Positions 1-9,644 of a stretch of DNA of 64,000 nucleotides are shown in pieces. A program made the translations under genes and the position numbers. Below the pieces are notes generated by a model that made no database searches, was not told the DNA's origin, and was given only the letters and a program-made list of their open reading frames with translations. Numbering within the stretch: the first letter of the stretch is position 1; each line of letters opens with the position of its first letter. This DNA comes from CAXBGS01 sp963975425 (GTDB taxonomy: Bacteria; Planctomycetota; Planctomycetia; Pirellulales; Pirellulaceae), in NCBI GenBank assembly GCA_963975425.1, contig CAXBGS010000003.1, positions 248,001 to 312,000 of the forward strand, read 5' to 3'.

Positions 1-1512
1 AATGCTTTGCAGTAACATCATGCGCCGGATGCTCAGCTCACGCTGTTCCGGCGAATCGCGTTCGATTGCCAATTCGAGACCGGCCAATGATGCCAGCGTT
101 CCTGCGATTCGCATATCGCCCGTTTCGACGTTTTGTTGAAATGGCACGCCGCGAGCGAACGAGCCTTCGTGCTGTCCGGTGTAAAAACGGTTCAGGAATT
201 GACGGTGATCGTAGGCGTTGATTCCCAGGACGGCCGCGTCGGCATCGTCGAATGTCCATCCGATATCGTCGTGACATCGCAAGTAATTGACCCAAGCGGT
301 GTGCTTTGGCAAGACGTGCCGGTGGCTAAGCGATCGGACCAGCAAGTCGGTTTTGCGAGTCGCCAGCGATTCCCACAACAGTGCCATCAGGGTCGGGTTG
401 TACGATAACTGGCACTCTTGCGGACTGATGTATTTGACCACGTCATCGGGATGCACAATCGCTTCGGATTTGAACAGCAACCCTGGTGTCGCGATGCGAG
501 CCAGGCGATTGAACGCGCGAATCAACTGATGTGCTTTGGGAAGATTTTCGCAACTCGTTCCCATTTCTTTCCAAATGAAGGCGACTGCATCGAGACGCAG
601 CATGTCGACGCCGGTACCCGCGATGAAAAACATCTCTTCCAGCATCGCGCGGAATACCGCCGGATTGCTGTAGTTCAGATCCCACTGAAAGCTGTTGAAT
701 GTCGTCCACACCCACTGCTGCATCCCGTCGTGCCACGTGAAGTTGCCACGGCGAACCGTGGGGAAGATTTCGCGCAGCGTCTGTTCGTATCGATCCGGTT
801 GCTGGCGGTCGGGAAACAGATAATAGAATTCTTGATATTCACGATTTCCTGATTGAGCAAGTTTGGCCCAGTCGTGATCATCTGAGGTGTGATTAAAGAC
901 GAAATCCAGCACCAACAGGATCCCGGCCTCACGAAGCTCATCGGCCAGTTTCCTTAAATCCTCGATGGTTCCCAATCGAGGATCAACGCTGCGGTAGTTG
1001 CTGATGGCATACCCACCGTCGCTGTCGCCCGGTCTGACGGCGAACAACGGCATCAAGTGCAAGTAAGTCAATCCGAGGTCTTTGAAGTACCCGATCGATT
1101 CACGCAGCTTGCCGAGGTTTTCACTGAACAGGTCGACGTATAGCGCGCCACCGACGATTTTTTGCGACGCAAACCAATCGGGCGTATTCACGCGATGGCG
1201 ATCGAGTTCGCGAAGCTGCTCGGGCCGGTCGATCCATGCCCGCACGGCCGTGATCAGAATTTGTTCGAGATGATAAAAGAAGTCATAACGCTGTCCGTAC
1301 AATTCATACAGCAGCGAAAACAACTCGGGCCAATATTCGGCCAACCTTACATCAAATTCATGCCGCAGCTTTTCATCAACGTCAGCCGCATCCCACGCCT
1401 CTTGCAAACGCGGTTGCAACCGCTGCAACGTCAGGTCGGCTTTGAATCGAATCTCTGATCGCGGACCGGCAGCCCCATTACTCGCTGATGGGTTGTGGTT
1501 CGATTCGATCAT
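1..1512 (-). CDS. Amylosucrase (GH13), C-terminus cut by window edge
   Basis: Glycoside hydrolase family 13 enzyme that splits sucrose and transfers glucose to an alpha-glucan. The frame is open to base 1, so 504 residues are visible out of roughly 640-650 usual; the C-terminal beta-sandwich is missing. Visible landmarks are the nucleophile in RLDA (Asp308), the acid/base in FKSEA (Glu350) and the HDD pair (His414-Asp415). From memory of the Neisseria polysaccharea enzyme (Asp286, Glu328, Asp393), these sit at a constant offset of 22, and long stretches such as MGTSCENLP and YDHRQFLNRF look identical or nearly so. I place the start at ATG 1510-1512, which lies inside the end of the upstream sucrose-phosphate synthase gene (35 nt overlap) and suggests translational coupling. 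Cytoplasmic; no signal peptide. Family assignment is very firm; the exact start is less so. Confidence 0.93.
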   Translation of the reverse strand, partial: MIESNHNPSASNGAAGPRSEIRFKADLTLQRLQPRLQEAWDAADVDEKLRHEFDVRLAEYWPELFSLLYELYGQRYDFFYHLEQILITAVRAWIDRPEQLRELDRHRVNTPDWFASQKIVGGALYVDLFSENLGKLRESIGYFKDLGLTYLHLMPLFAVRPGDSDGGYAISNYRSVDPRLGTIEDLRKLADELREAGILLVLDFVFNHTSDDHDWAKLAQSGNREYQEFYYLFPDRQQPDRYEQTLREIFPTVRRGNFTWHDGMQQWVWTTFNSFQWDLNYSNPAVFRAMLEEMFFIAGTGVDMLRLDAVAFIWKEMGTSCENLPKAHQLIRAFNRLARIATPGLLFKSEAIVHPDDVVKYISPQECQLSYNPTLMALLWESLATRKTDLLVRSLSHRHVLPKHTAWVNYLRCHDDIGWTFDDADAAVLGINAYDHRQFLNRFYTGQHEGSFARGVPFQQNVETGDMRIAGTLASLAGLELAIERDSPEQRELSIRRMMLLQSI

Positions 1513-3730
1513 TCGGAATAACGATGTTGTCTAAGAACTGGTAGTACTGAATGCCTTCGAGGATGCCCCGCGCGTGCTCGCCTTCGGCAAAATACACGCG
1601 TGGCCGGTTTTTCAACCGCTGCAGCTCGGGACTATAGTTGCCGACCACGACCCCCAATGTCCGTCCCAGCAGCATGCCGGCGTCGTTTCCCGAGTCGCCG
1701 GCGACAAGCACGCTGTCGGGTGAGAACCCCCACTTCCACAGCACATGTCGCAGCGATAAGTCGCTGCCGCCTCGAACCGGAATCACATCCAGGTACATCC
1801 CCAGCGATAGGACAACTTTAGCACGCAGTCCAGCCTCGCGTAGCTTCTTTTTGATCACCGTCAGTGTGGGCGATTTATCGAAATCAACCTCATAGCTGAT
1901 CTTGAACTCCGATTGGTTCTCCTCGGGCTGGCGGAATAATCCGGGCAGGGAGGATAACAGGGCGTCGATTTCGTCCGGACGCCACGCGTATCCGATCTGC
2001 TTTCGCCAACTGCGGTCCGGCGTGAGCGCTTCGCCGTAATGCAACTGTGTGCCCGCATCTGTGTCGATCAGATCGGGCTTGGGCAGCCCCAGTTCATCAA
2101 TCAACTGCATCGCGCTGTCCAGCCGCCGTCCGGTGGCGATCCCAAAGCCGATATGGTCATTCTCGCGGATCAATTCGTTGAATTCGGCCAACGCTTGGTC
2201 ATCGCCGGTCAGCGTGTTATCTAAATCCGTGATCACCAAACGGTCGAATTCCGGAAGACGTCGGACGCGTGGCCGATCGACCAGCGCTGGTGTCGCAGAA
2301 TGCTTAAGAATGTCATCCAAGTCACGCAAGTAACGATGTGCGTGATTAGCCCAAGCGTAATGCTTTCGAGTTCCCGAGATCCCCGCCCGTGACCACTCGT
2401 CCCATTGTTCTGGCTCTGTCAGCGTTCGCAGCAATGCTTTTTCGATTTCGTCAGAATCAAGCGGATCGATCAACAACCCGTTGTCACAATTGCCGATGAT
2501 GTCGCGTGGGCCGCCGTCGTTAGTCGCCACGATCGGCAACCCGGTCGCACCGGCCTCCAACAGCGTTAGACCAAATGGTTCCGTCAGTGCCGGGTTGATA
2601 AACACACCACGGCCGGCCGCGCCCAATCGATATAAATCCGGCACATCGCTGGGCGAGTGCGTTTTGGGGTAAGCCACCTGTCCATACAAATCGTACTTGT
2701 CGATCAGGTACATCACATTGCTGATGACTTGCTGTTGAGGCTTGGGCAATTCACGCATGTCATCACGCGTGCCCATGATCATCACCAGGTTGGCAAGTTC
2801 GCGTAGCTGTTCACTTTGACCGTAGACATGCACCAGCTTTTCGAGATTCTTTCGCTCATCGGGACGCGCCATCGTCAGGATCATCGGCTTGTCGGGATCT
2901 CGCAAGAAGCGTCCCAATTCGCCTGCGATCGGAACGTCCGAGAAGTCTTTATCGGGGGGCGAAAAATTCGTCAGGTCAACGCCCGGCGGAATCACTTCCA
3001 TCCGCGACGGTTCATAGTGATCGTAAAGTTCGTACTGATCACTGACTTCTTGACTGGTGCTGGTGACGACCATCGAGGCCGTTTCAAGCGAAATTTCTTC
3101 CGCTTCGGTACGAGTCGCAAACTTGTACCGCTTCTCTAGCGATTCTGGCGAAGATTTCCCCAGCAGCAAACGTTGCTTTTTAACGCGGCCGAGCGAGTGG
3201 CCGGTAAAGATGTACGGAATGTGCAGCAGCCGCGCCAATTGGGCCCCAGCGAGCCCGGCGTCGGCGTAATGGCCGTGAATAATGTCGGGCAAACCGGTCC
3301 GCCGAAAATGGACAAGCGTCTGATCGACAAACATTTCGATGAAGGGCCAGAGTGCTTCTTTCTTGAGATAACGCTTGGGCCCAAACGGGATGCGAACGAT
3401 TTTTGCGTTTTCAGAAATCGGCTCTTCCAGCCGCGCATAGTCATCACTGATTTTTGGATCGAAGATTTGGCGGGTCAGCAATTCGACTTCGCGAACGTTC
3501 GGATGGGAAGCCAACTCGCGTGCCAGTTCCAGCACATATTTGACTTGCCCTCCCGTGTCGGCGTCGCGTCCGAGTTCCGCGTCTTTCGCTCGGATCAGCC
3601 CATGCAGACTGATCAACGTAATTTTCAGCGGCTCTTCGCGGTCCAACAAACTCATGACGTCGTTCTCCCGCGCGTCGGCGGAACTCTCCGTTAGTAAATA
3701 GTTTTCGCTGTCTGATTCCGTAGCGATCAT
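1478..3730 (-). CDS. Bifunctional sucrose-phosphate synthase / sucrose-phosphatase
   Basis: Makes sucrose-6-phosphate from UDP-glucose and fructose-6-phosphate, and probably also dephosphorylates it. The N-terminal GT4 part starts near residue 35 and has the SPS-type DTGGQVKYVLELAREL stretch and the EPFGLTLLEA donor-site motif. The C-terminal about 250 residues form a HAD phosphatase: motif I DLDNT at 502-506, an ATGRR motif II, and GDSGND at about 678-683, so all acidic residues needed for phosphatase activity are there. I chose ATG 3728-3730, preceded by a purine-rich GAAAAAAG; a GTG 22 codons upstream is possible but adds a basic tail with no similarity. Overlap with the amylosucrase gene downstream argues for one sucrose operon. 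Confidence 0.92.
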   Translation of the reverse strand: MIATESDSENYLLTESSADARENDVMSLLDREEPLKITLISLHGLIRAKDAELGRDADTGGQVKYVLELARELASHPNVREVELLTRQIFDPKISDDYARLEEPISENAKIVRIPFGPKRYLKKEALWPFIEMFVDQTLVHFRRTGLPDIIHGHYADAGLAGAQLARLLHIPYIFTGHSLGRVKKQRLLLGKSSPESLEKRYKFATRTEAEEISLETASMVVTSTSQEVSDQYELYDHYEPSRMEVIPPGVDLTNFSPPDKDFSDVPIAGELGRFLRDPDKPMILTMARPDERKNLEKLVHVYGQSEQLRELANLVMIMGTRDDMRELPKPQQQVISNVMYLIDKYDLYGQVAYPKTHSPSDVPDLYRLGAAGRGVFINPALTEPFGLTLLEAGATGLPIVATNDGGPRDIIGNCDNGLLIDPLDSDEIEKALLRTLTEPEQWDEWSRAGISGTRKHYAWANHAHRYLRDLDDILKHSATPALVDRPRVRRLPEFDRLVITDLDNTLTGDDQALAEFNELIRENDHIGFGIATGRRLDSAMQLIDELGLPKPDLIDTDAGTQLHYGEALTPDRSWRKQIGYAWRPDEIDALLSSLPGLFRQPEENQSEFKISYEVDFDKSPTLTVIKKKLREAGLRAKVVLSLGMYLDVIPVRGGSDLSLRHVLWKWGFSPDSVLVAGDSGNDAGMLLGRTLGVVVGNYSPELQRLKNRPRVYFAEGEHARGILEGIQYYQFLDNIVIPNDRIEPQPISE

Positions 3731-4256
3731 CTTTTTTCGATTCCTCGCGGCGGGTACGAATATGGTGGGTTGCAGTTTCTTTCGGCTAAAACACACGTTC
3801 AGTGCTCGAAACGCGATAAAAGCTCAAAATACGAATAAAAGAAACGCGGTTTCCTCCAAATGCAACTTCGGTGCCAACGCCTATTCGAGCGTCCCGCTGT
3901 CGAAGTTTTGTTGACATAGACCGACAAACAACCCGCTTGGCCACTCGCCGACCAACGATGCCGTTCGTCTGGTCGATGATCAATCAGGTGCCCATTCGTG
4001 TGCCCGTCGCGACAACGCTCGTCTTGGCTGCATTCAACCTAACCGATCGATCAGCCGACACAAACTGTCTTTGCTAAGATTAGCAAGCAACCAATGCGTT
4101 TGTTCCGTCGCCTGCGGCAGCACACGCGATACCTCGCTGTATCTGCAATAGGACGACTTTCGATGACAACGGTGTCATCAGGCCCCGGACGGGTGCGGCA
4201 ACGCGCGGACCATCGTATTTCTCAGCGATCCCCATTCCTTTTACAGTGACAGCGTG
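3731..4256. other. Intergenic region between divergent SPS and sulfatase genes
   Basis: This 526-base stretch holds no frame with a convincing start, codon pattern or domain. It must contain the promoters for the divergent neighbours. A short inverted repeat, GATGACA at 4162-4168 and TGTCATC at 4173-4179, lies about 80 bases before the sulfatase start and could be an operator, but a 7-bp repeat can easily occur by chance. Confidence 0.4.
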
Positions 4257-5720
4257 ATGACCCGATCGACACGACACGTGATTGCCTCTTTTGTTTTGAT
4301 ATTCTGCTGCGTCTCAAGTGCATTCGCACAAGACCGACCGAATGTCGTTGTTATTCTGGCCGACGATTTGGGTTACGGTGATGTTCAGCCACTGAATGTG
4401 AATTCATCGGTGCCGACTCCGGCGTTCAATCGCCTAGCAAGCGAGGGCATCACATTCACCGACGCGCATACGCCCTCGGCCGTATGCACGCCGACGCGAT
4501 ATGGACTGCTGACCGGACGCTATTGCTGGCGGACACGATTAAAGAAGGGCGTACAAAACGGATACGGCCAACCTTTGATTGACCGGGATCGCGACACCAT
4601 CGCATCCGTCCTGGGACAATCGGATTACCGGACGTTTGTGGTTGGAAAGTGGCATCTTGGTCTTGGCCTGCACGGCGAAGAAGGCAATCTGTCACTGGAT
4701 CAACCGCTCACGCATCACCCCGGCAGCGTTGGATTTGACCACTCGTTGATCATCCCGGCGTCATTAGACTTTCCGCCCTATGTTTACTTTCGCGACGGTG
4801 CGGCGACCACGACCGAAACGAGTGAGCAAGCAGCACAAGGCTTTCCGGAATTTTTACGCAAAGGCCCTCGCGCCGCCGATTTTGACATGCGTGGCTGCCT
4901 GGACCGTTTGACCGACGAAGCGGTCGAGGTCATCGAATCGATGTCCGAATCCAAACGCCCCACGTTTCTGTACTTTCCATTGACGGCACCCCATAAACCG
5001 GTCATGCCGGCCAAGCGATTTCAAGGCACAACGCAAATCGGCAGCTATGGTGATTTCGTCCGCCAGGTCGATGCAACGGTCGGTCGTGTTCTGAATGCGC
5101 TGACCACAGCTAACGTCATCGACAACACCATTGTGATTGTGACCAGCGACAACGGGTCATTCATGCACCGACTGGAAGAAGGCGAAGCCGATCACGTCGA
5201 CGATGATTCGATCCAAGGCTATCGCGCCGCCCATCACACGGCCAACGCAAATTGGCGAGGAACCAAAGCGGACATCTGGGAAGCCGGACACCGAGTGCCA
5301 TTCTTTGTCCGCTTGCCTCGCGCAGAACACGCCGGACGACGAATCACCAACACAGTCGGACTGGTTGATGTGTTGGCGACCGTATCGGATTTTGTCGGTG
5401 CGAAACGACCGGAAACGGCTGGACCGGATTCGGTTAGCTTTGCCGAATTACTGGCCGATCCCACGTCGACTTTCCAACGACCACCACTGATTTGCCACAG
5501 CAGCGGCGGCATGTTCGCGATTCGGCACGGCAAGTGGAAACTGATCGCGGGCAACGGCAGCGGCGGCCGCGAGAATCCCAAAGGCAAGCCGTTCGCAGAG
5601 CCATGGATGCTGGTCGACTTGACAGCAGACCCCGGCGAGACGACCGACGTTTCGGCAGCGAACCGCGAAGTGTTCGATCGATTGAAACAACAGTTGTTAG
5701 AGATCAAAGGCGACGATTAG
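4257..5720 (+). CDS. Secreted sulfatase (Cys-type, CTPTR)
   Basis: Hydrolyses sulfate esters, probably of polysaccharides. The protein (487 aa) begins with a signal peptide ending in AFA|QD near residue 25. The metal-binding ADD follows at 35-37, and the sulfatase signature CTPTR has Cys77 as the residue converted to formylglycine, with LLTGRY after it. GKWHLG and a C-terminal substrate domain are also present, and the length is normal for the family. A GTG one codon upstream (4254) is an alternative start; I prefer ATG 4257. It is a lone plus-strand gene with palindromic repeats behind it. The natural substrate cannot be read from sequence. Confidence 0.93.
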   Translation: MTRSTRHVIASFVLIFCCVSSAFAQDRPNVVVILADDLGYGDVQPLNVNSSVPTPAFNRLASEGITFTDAHTPSAVCTPTRYGLLTGRYCWRTRLKKGVQNGYGQPLIDRDRDTIASVLGQSDYRTFVVGKWHLGLGLHGEEGNLSLDQPLTHHPGSVGFDHSLIIPASLDFPPYVYFRDGAATTTETSEQAAQGFPEFLRKGPRAADFDMRGCLDRLTDEAVEVIESMSESKRPTFLYFPLTAPHKPVMPAKRFQGTTQIGSYGDFVRQVDATVGRVLNALTTANVIDNTIVIVTSDNGSFMHRLEEGEADHVDDDSIQGYRAAHHTANANWRGTKADIWEAGHRVPFFVRLPRAEHAGRRITNTVGLVDVLATVSDFVGAKRPETAGPDSVSFAELLADPTSTFQRPPLICHSSGGMFAIRHGKWKLIAGNGSGGRENPKGKPFAEPWMLVDLTADPGETTDVSAANREVFDRLKQQLLEIKGDD

Positions 5721-5813
5721 CAGGCTGGTGATCTAAATGATGATGAACCGCTGGCCGTCAGGCCAAGGGTAAGGCCAGATACCTCAAGCAATCAAGAGCA
5801 AGTGAGGATCAAA

Positions 5814-5903
5814 GTAGGCAGGAACAAGCCGTGCGCCGTTCCGGCATGAATCGCCGATTGATAACGCATTTGCCGGAACGGCGCAGAGCTTGTTCCAGCC
5901 TAC
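5814..5903. repeat. Palindromic intergenic repeat, complete copy
   Basis: A 90-bp imperfect palindrome. The left end GTAGGCAGGAACAAGC matches the reverse complement of the right end GCTTGTTCCAGCCTAC with one mismatch, and the inner arms (GCGCCGTTCCGGCA and TGCCGGAACGGCGC) also pair. The whole unit can fold into one long hairpin around a loop of about 20 bases. It lies between convergent genes. It resembles REP/MITE-type non-autonomous elements; no transposase is present here. Related copies are at 5993-6056 and 33615-33727. Confidence 0.8.
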
Positions 5904-5992
5904 GACCCGCCGCGCGCGACGACCAAAAAAAATACAAACCTGCGGATTTGGTTGCGTTCTGGCAAGCCATAAGCCGCGCATCGGTGAACCAG

Positions 5993-6056
5993 CAGGCAGG
6001 AACAAGCCGTGCGCCGTTCCGGCATGAATCGCCGATCGATAGCGCATTCGCCGGAT
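5993..6056. repeat. Palindromic intergenic repeat, right-truncated copy
   Basis: Near-identical to the left part of the copy at 5814 (AGGCAGGAACAAGCCGTGCG onwards), including the central AATCGCCGAT, but it loses similarity soon after GCCGGA and lacks the right terminal arm. It points the same way as the first copy, about 180 bases downstream. A partial duplication or decayed element is likely. Confidence 0.75.
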
Positions 6057-6248
6057 CGCAATGACGCGGCGGTGTCTGTTACTTGTGCGGACATCCAACC
6101 ATCATGAAACGCCGAAAAGCCCGAGGCGTCCGAAGACGCAACTCGAGCTGTTCGTGAACAAGGGTCGTGATTCCCGACGCGAGTGGGCGACCCTCGTTAG
6201 GCCTCCGCCCAACGGAATATTAGTTAACGGTTTAGTGGAGCGATTCGC

Positions 6249-8663
6249 TCACGGTGTAGGCAATGGTTTCCGTTTCACGGGCTGAGGTGCATAGTCGACC
6301 GAGATCGTTGACTCGTGACTGATTTGGTCGATCGCGGTGTTCGGATCGGGTGTGGGCAACGCCGGCGGAGCGAGCGTCGATTCGTTCAACACTTCCGGCT
6401 GTGCGTTGTCAGGAAACATCCGATTCGGCGGATTCATTTCGCGGCTAGGTGGCCCCATGCTTTCGATGGTCACGTGGGGTGACAGCAGTTGCTGTGACGA
6501 GTTACCCATCTCGGAAAGCGGCACATCGTTGACGTCGACAGGACCACGGTGCGGTTCCAGATTCAATTCCAGTGGATCGCTGCCTAGTCCGTTCACTTGT
6601 GGCGGCATGGCTTGACCAACCGATGTGACTCCGCTGCCGATAATTTCCATCGCGGCGTCGGCGTCACGCAGGGGTCCGGTGCGAACGACGGCCGGTCGGC
6701 TCACGCCGTATTGCAATTGCTTGCCGGCACTGCGTTCACGTGCTCGTTCCAGAGCATCGCAGTAGGCTTTGTCGTTCCAAGGTCCTTCGGCCAAAGTGAT
6801 GTTGCTGTTGGCCAACATCGTGCCTTTTAGGTAATCGACATAGTTGACGGACTTGTTGTACTCGCCAAGTGCACGGTAGTAGTCGATCTGTGCTTGGGCA
6901 CGTCGCTGCTGACTTTGCAGAACGACATTGACCGAGCTTCGACCACCCTTGAATTCGGCCAATCGTGCTTCGACTTCTTGCTCAGCTGCTTGCCAACGTT
7001 GTGCATTGGTTTGCACCAGTTGATAGTGGGTCGCAACTTTTGCAACCGCGTCGCTTAGCTGGCTGACCAACAGTCGCTCTTGTTCTTGCAGGAACGCTTT
7101 TTCCCGAGCGAGTCGCAGCTGTGCGCCACGAATGCGTGTTAGTTCCCGTCGCATTCCGATCGCTGGCGGAGTGATCTCGAGTCGGATGGCACCTTCCTGG
7201 TAGTTGCCTTCGGTTAATTCACCCAGGGCGCTGCTGCCGGGATCAGGAAAATTCACACCGCGGCGATTGGGCGGCCCAAGCGTATCCCCGACACCCACCC
7301 AGCGGTACAGTAACGACAGATTGACTTCAGGCAGCACTTGATTCTTTGCCGACACCAGTTCCAGTTCACTCTGTTTGATTCGCACTTTGTTGCGGCGGAT
7401 CTCTGGGCTCAAGTACAACAACTGCGCGACGGTTTCGTCCCAGTCATGTTCCACACGGGCAAGACTGGGCTCATCGACCGGACGAACCAATCGGCCATCG
7501 GTCGCCGCCAAGCCAAGCACTTCACGCAGGGCGCGTTCGCGGCCGTAAACGCCGAATTGGTCGGAACCGGGCAGGTTTGATCCCGCAAGCGCGGATTCCA
7601 GCAAACCACGAAATTGGTAGTACTGCTCAACCGCTTGGGCAAGTTCTTGTCGCGTGCCGGTACCGTTTTCTAGATTCAATCGAGCGAACTGGGCGGTCGC
7701 GATCGCACTGTTGCGTCCGATGATCGATGTGGCAACGGCGCGGTAGGAGATATACAGGTCCCAGTATTTGACCTCGACGTCACGGACCAAGTTTCGCACT
7801 TGGATTTCGAAGTCCGCGATCGAAATGTCTTCGTTCAAACTGGCCAAGACAACCGGAATGCGGTTGACCATCGTGCCGCGGTTACGCATCAACGGATGCT
7901 GCACTTGAGCTTCCAGCAGAGCGGTGTAGTCGCTGGGAACGGCTCGACCGAACCCGTTGATCGGTGTGTTATTTCGCGAATACAGAATCTGTTGACGCAG
8001 GGTCGCCACGCCACCGGTCGCCATCCGCTTACTGATCGCGGACTGCTGAGTCACATTCGTCGCCTGACTGACTTGTGGATTGATCGTGTTCTGGGCCCCA
8101 ACGTTTTGCGCCCGATCGGTCGTCGCAAAGTTCACAAAACCGCTGGCCTGTGCGTCGAATTCGGCCAAAGCGTCTTCGACGCCGCCGACTTGATTGGCTC
8201 GCAAGACGCCTCGTGGCAGCACACGGTTGCCGCTGCTGTCGATCGTTAACGGAATGGACTGAGTCGTTGCTTGGCCGACTGCGACATCATAGATGCTGCC
8301 GAACTGGTCCGCCGAACCGCTGGTGAACTGGGCCGCGATGTTTTGGCGAAACTCTGCGTTGCCGCTGGTGGTGATAAAGAACTTGGCGTTCTGAAGTGCG
8401 ATCGAAACGCATTCTTCTAACGACAGATCCCAGAATTGGTAATCGTGGTTACCGATTGTCAGCGGGCGTACGGCCTGGGTTGTCTCAGCCAGGCTTTCGA
8501 CTTCGACATCGGGATACTCGATCGACGTCGCCGTGTTCAGATAATACTGAAGGTCCGGCGTCTCGTTATAGAAGAACGGTTGCGTAGGTGTGCAACCGAC
8601 CGACATCAGGACCATGATCCCGATTTGCAGATAGGTAGTGATTCGAATTAGCGAGCGATTCAT
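6249..8663 (-). CDS. TolC-family outer membrane efflux lipoprotein
   Basis: Outer-membrane channel protein of the TolC/OEP family, 804 aa and so longer than the usual 430-550. It begins with a lipoprotein signal peptide: hydrophobic stretch, then MSVGC with Cys24 as the lipid-anchored residue. The middle (about 85-650) has the paired long helices of OEP domains, with repeated LxxAxxxL patterns and a second domain opening with AREKAFLQEQERLL and SQQRRAQAQIDYYRALGEYN. The last 150 residues are Pro-rich and low in complexity. No HlyD or inner-membrane pump gene lies beside it, so its partner is elsewhere. The start is ATG 8661-8663. Confidence 0.85.
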   Translation of the reverse strand: MNRSLIRITTYLQIGIMVLMSVGCTPTQPFFYNETPDLQYYLNTATSIEYPDVEVESLAETTQAVRPLTIGNHDYQFWDLSLEECVSIALQNAKFFITTSGNAEFRQNIAAQFTSGSADQFGSIYDVAVGQATTQSIPLTIDSSGNRVLPRGVLRANQVGGVEDALAEFDAQASGFVNFATTDRAQNVGAQNTINPQVSQATNVTQQSAISKRMATGGVATLRQQILYSRNNTPINGFGRAVPSDYTALLEAQVQHPLMRNRGTMVNRIPVVLASLNEDISIADFEIQVRNLVRDVEVKYWDLYISYRAVATSIIGRNSAIATAQFARLNLENGTGTRQELAQAVEQYYQFRGLLESALAGSNLPGSDQFGVYGRERALREVLGLAATDGRLVRPVDEPSLARVEHDWDETVAQLLYLSPEIRRNKVRIKQSELELVSAKNQVLPEVNLSLLYRWVGVGDTLGPPNRRGVNFPDPGSSALGELTEGNYQEGAIRLEITPPAIGMRRELTRIRGAQLRLAREKAFLQEQERLLVSQLSDAVAKVATHYQLVQTNAQRWQAAEQEVEARLAEFKGGRSSVNVVLQSQQRRAQAQIDYYRALGEYNKSVNYVDYLKGTMLANSNITLAEGPWNDKAYCDALERARERSAGKQLQYGVSRPAVVRTGPLRDADAAMEIIGSGVTSVGQAMPPQVNGLGSDPLELNLEPHRGPVDVNDVPLSEMGNSSQQLLSPHVTIESMGPPSREMNPPNRMFPDNAQPEVLNESTLAPPALPTPDPNTAIDQISHESTISVDYAPQPVKRKPLPTP

Positions 8664-8884
8664 GCTCTAGGCTTCCTAGGTCGTGCCGCCGTGAAACACA
8701 CAGATTGATCCCCGCCTACGAGCGGATTCTGCGTATTCCCGTACGGGCCGAGAGTGGAAGCCCCCCACCAACGTCATCCCGGTTTGTCATCACGACGCAA
8801 CCGAGAAGACCTCGTCCAGGGACAGTTATCGGACCGGCCAATGTCAAACTTTGACGGTTCCGACAAAAAAACTGAAGGTTCTTT

Positions 8885-9370
8885 TCAGCGGTCCTCTGGC
8901 AACATCAATGGATCGGACAGCGTGCCTGGCGCTGGCAACATCTCGTCACCGAGTTCGACCGTCTCGATTTCCTCAATCACGCCTTGTTCCGAGGACGAAT
9001 ACGCGTTTGGTGCACCGCCCATGGGCCTCGGACCGATCTGCAACGACTCCCAAGGCTTTGGATAGAAGTAGTAATTTTCTTGTCGCGGCAGATTGCACTC
9101 GTAGGCGCGCATGTGTTTCGCGCGGTGCCATGCAATCGCTTCTTGGCTGGTCGGCGCCACGTAGTACGCGATTTTTCCGCCAAGATTTCTGGGGCGGTTG
9201 TAAACGCGGCGGTAGGACGGCGGCAAATTGTTGCCAACCGGACCAATGCAATCGACGCGCGGCCGTACGGGCTGGTTCGCTCGATCGGGATGGTGCGCTT
9301 GCACCGTGCCGGCAAAGATTCCGATCAGCACCAAGCCGGCTAAAATGCGGGGAAATATCAACCGTTTCAT
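8885..9370 (-). CDS. Exported hypothetical protein
   Basis: 161 aa starting at ATG 9368-9370, with a clear signal peptide (basic MKR, hydrophobic LAGLVLIGIFAG, cut near VQA|HH). The mature part has IGPVGNNLPPSYRRVYNRP and an aromatic run ENYYFYPKPWESLQIGP, then an acidic tail. No domain recognised. The frame stays open 68 codons upstream of this ATG, but that part has no similarity to a leader, and the signal peptide fixes the start. Likely periplasmic or envelope-associated in planctomycetes; function unknown. Confidence 0.7.
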   Translation of the reverse strand: MKRLIFPRILAGLVLIGIFAGTVQAHHPDRANQPVRPRVDCIGPVGNNLPPSYRRVYNRPRNLGGKIAYYVAPTSQEAIAWHRAKHMRAYECNLPRQENYYFYPKPWESLQIGPRPMGGAPNAYSSSEQGVIEEIETVELGDEMLPAPGTLSDPLMLPEDR

Positions 9371-9644
9371 CGGTCTGCTCGCGTTGGGAGTGTTGTTTGC
9401 GATAGTTGTTTTCGTTGATCTCTGTGCGAAACACAAACGACGAAGTGCTTCGCTAACACTCTGATCGGCACGATTTGCTATCAATCCGAAACGCGAGTTC
9501 GGTTGGGCCGAATTTACGGCCCACGTTGTCGATAGCACTCGGCGCGTTCGAATGCACGAGAATTGACCGGGCATCGAGATTGACGAACGATAGATAACGT
9601 CGAGCTCAAGATATCGACGAGCCAGCGCTATGATCGGCAGCGAA

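Larger units (their letters stand above)
5721..6248. other. Intergenic region carrying palindromic repeats
   Basis: This 528-base space between the convergent sulfatase and TolC genes has no credible gene. Short frames over 5784-6098 come from the palindromic repeat copies listed separately. The rest shows no recognisable terminator or RNA. Confidence 0.6.

Noticed and set aside
3871..4077. Small plus-strand gene between SPS and sulfatase
   Set aside because: Composition is Arg/Pro/Thr-rich without domain, signal or ribosome binding site; typical of a chance frame in GC-rich DNA.
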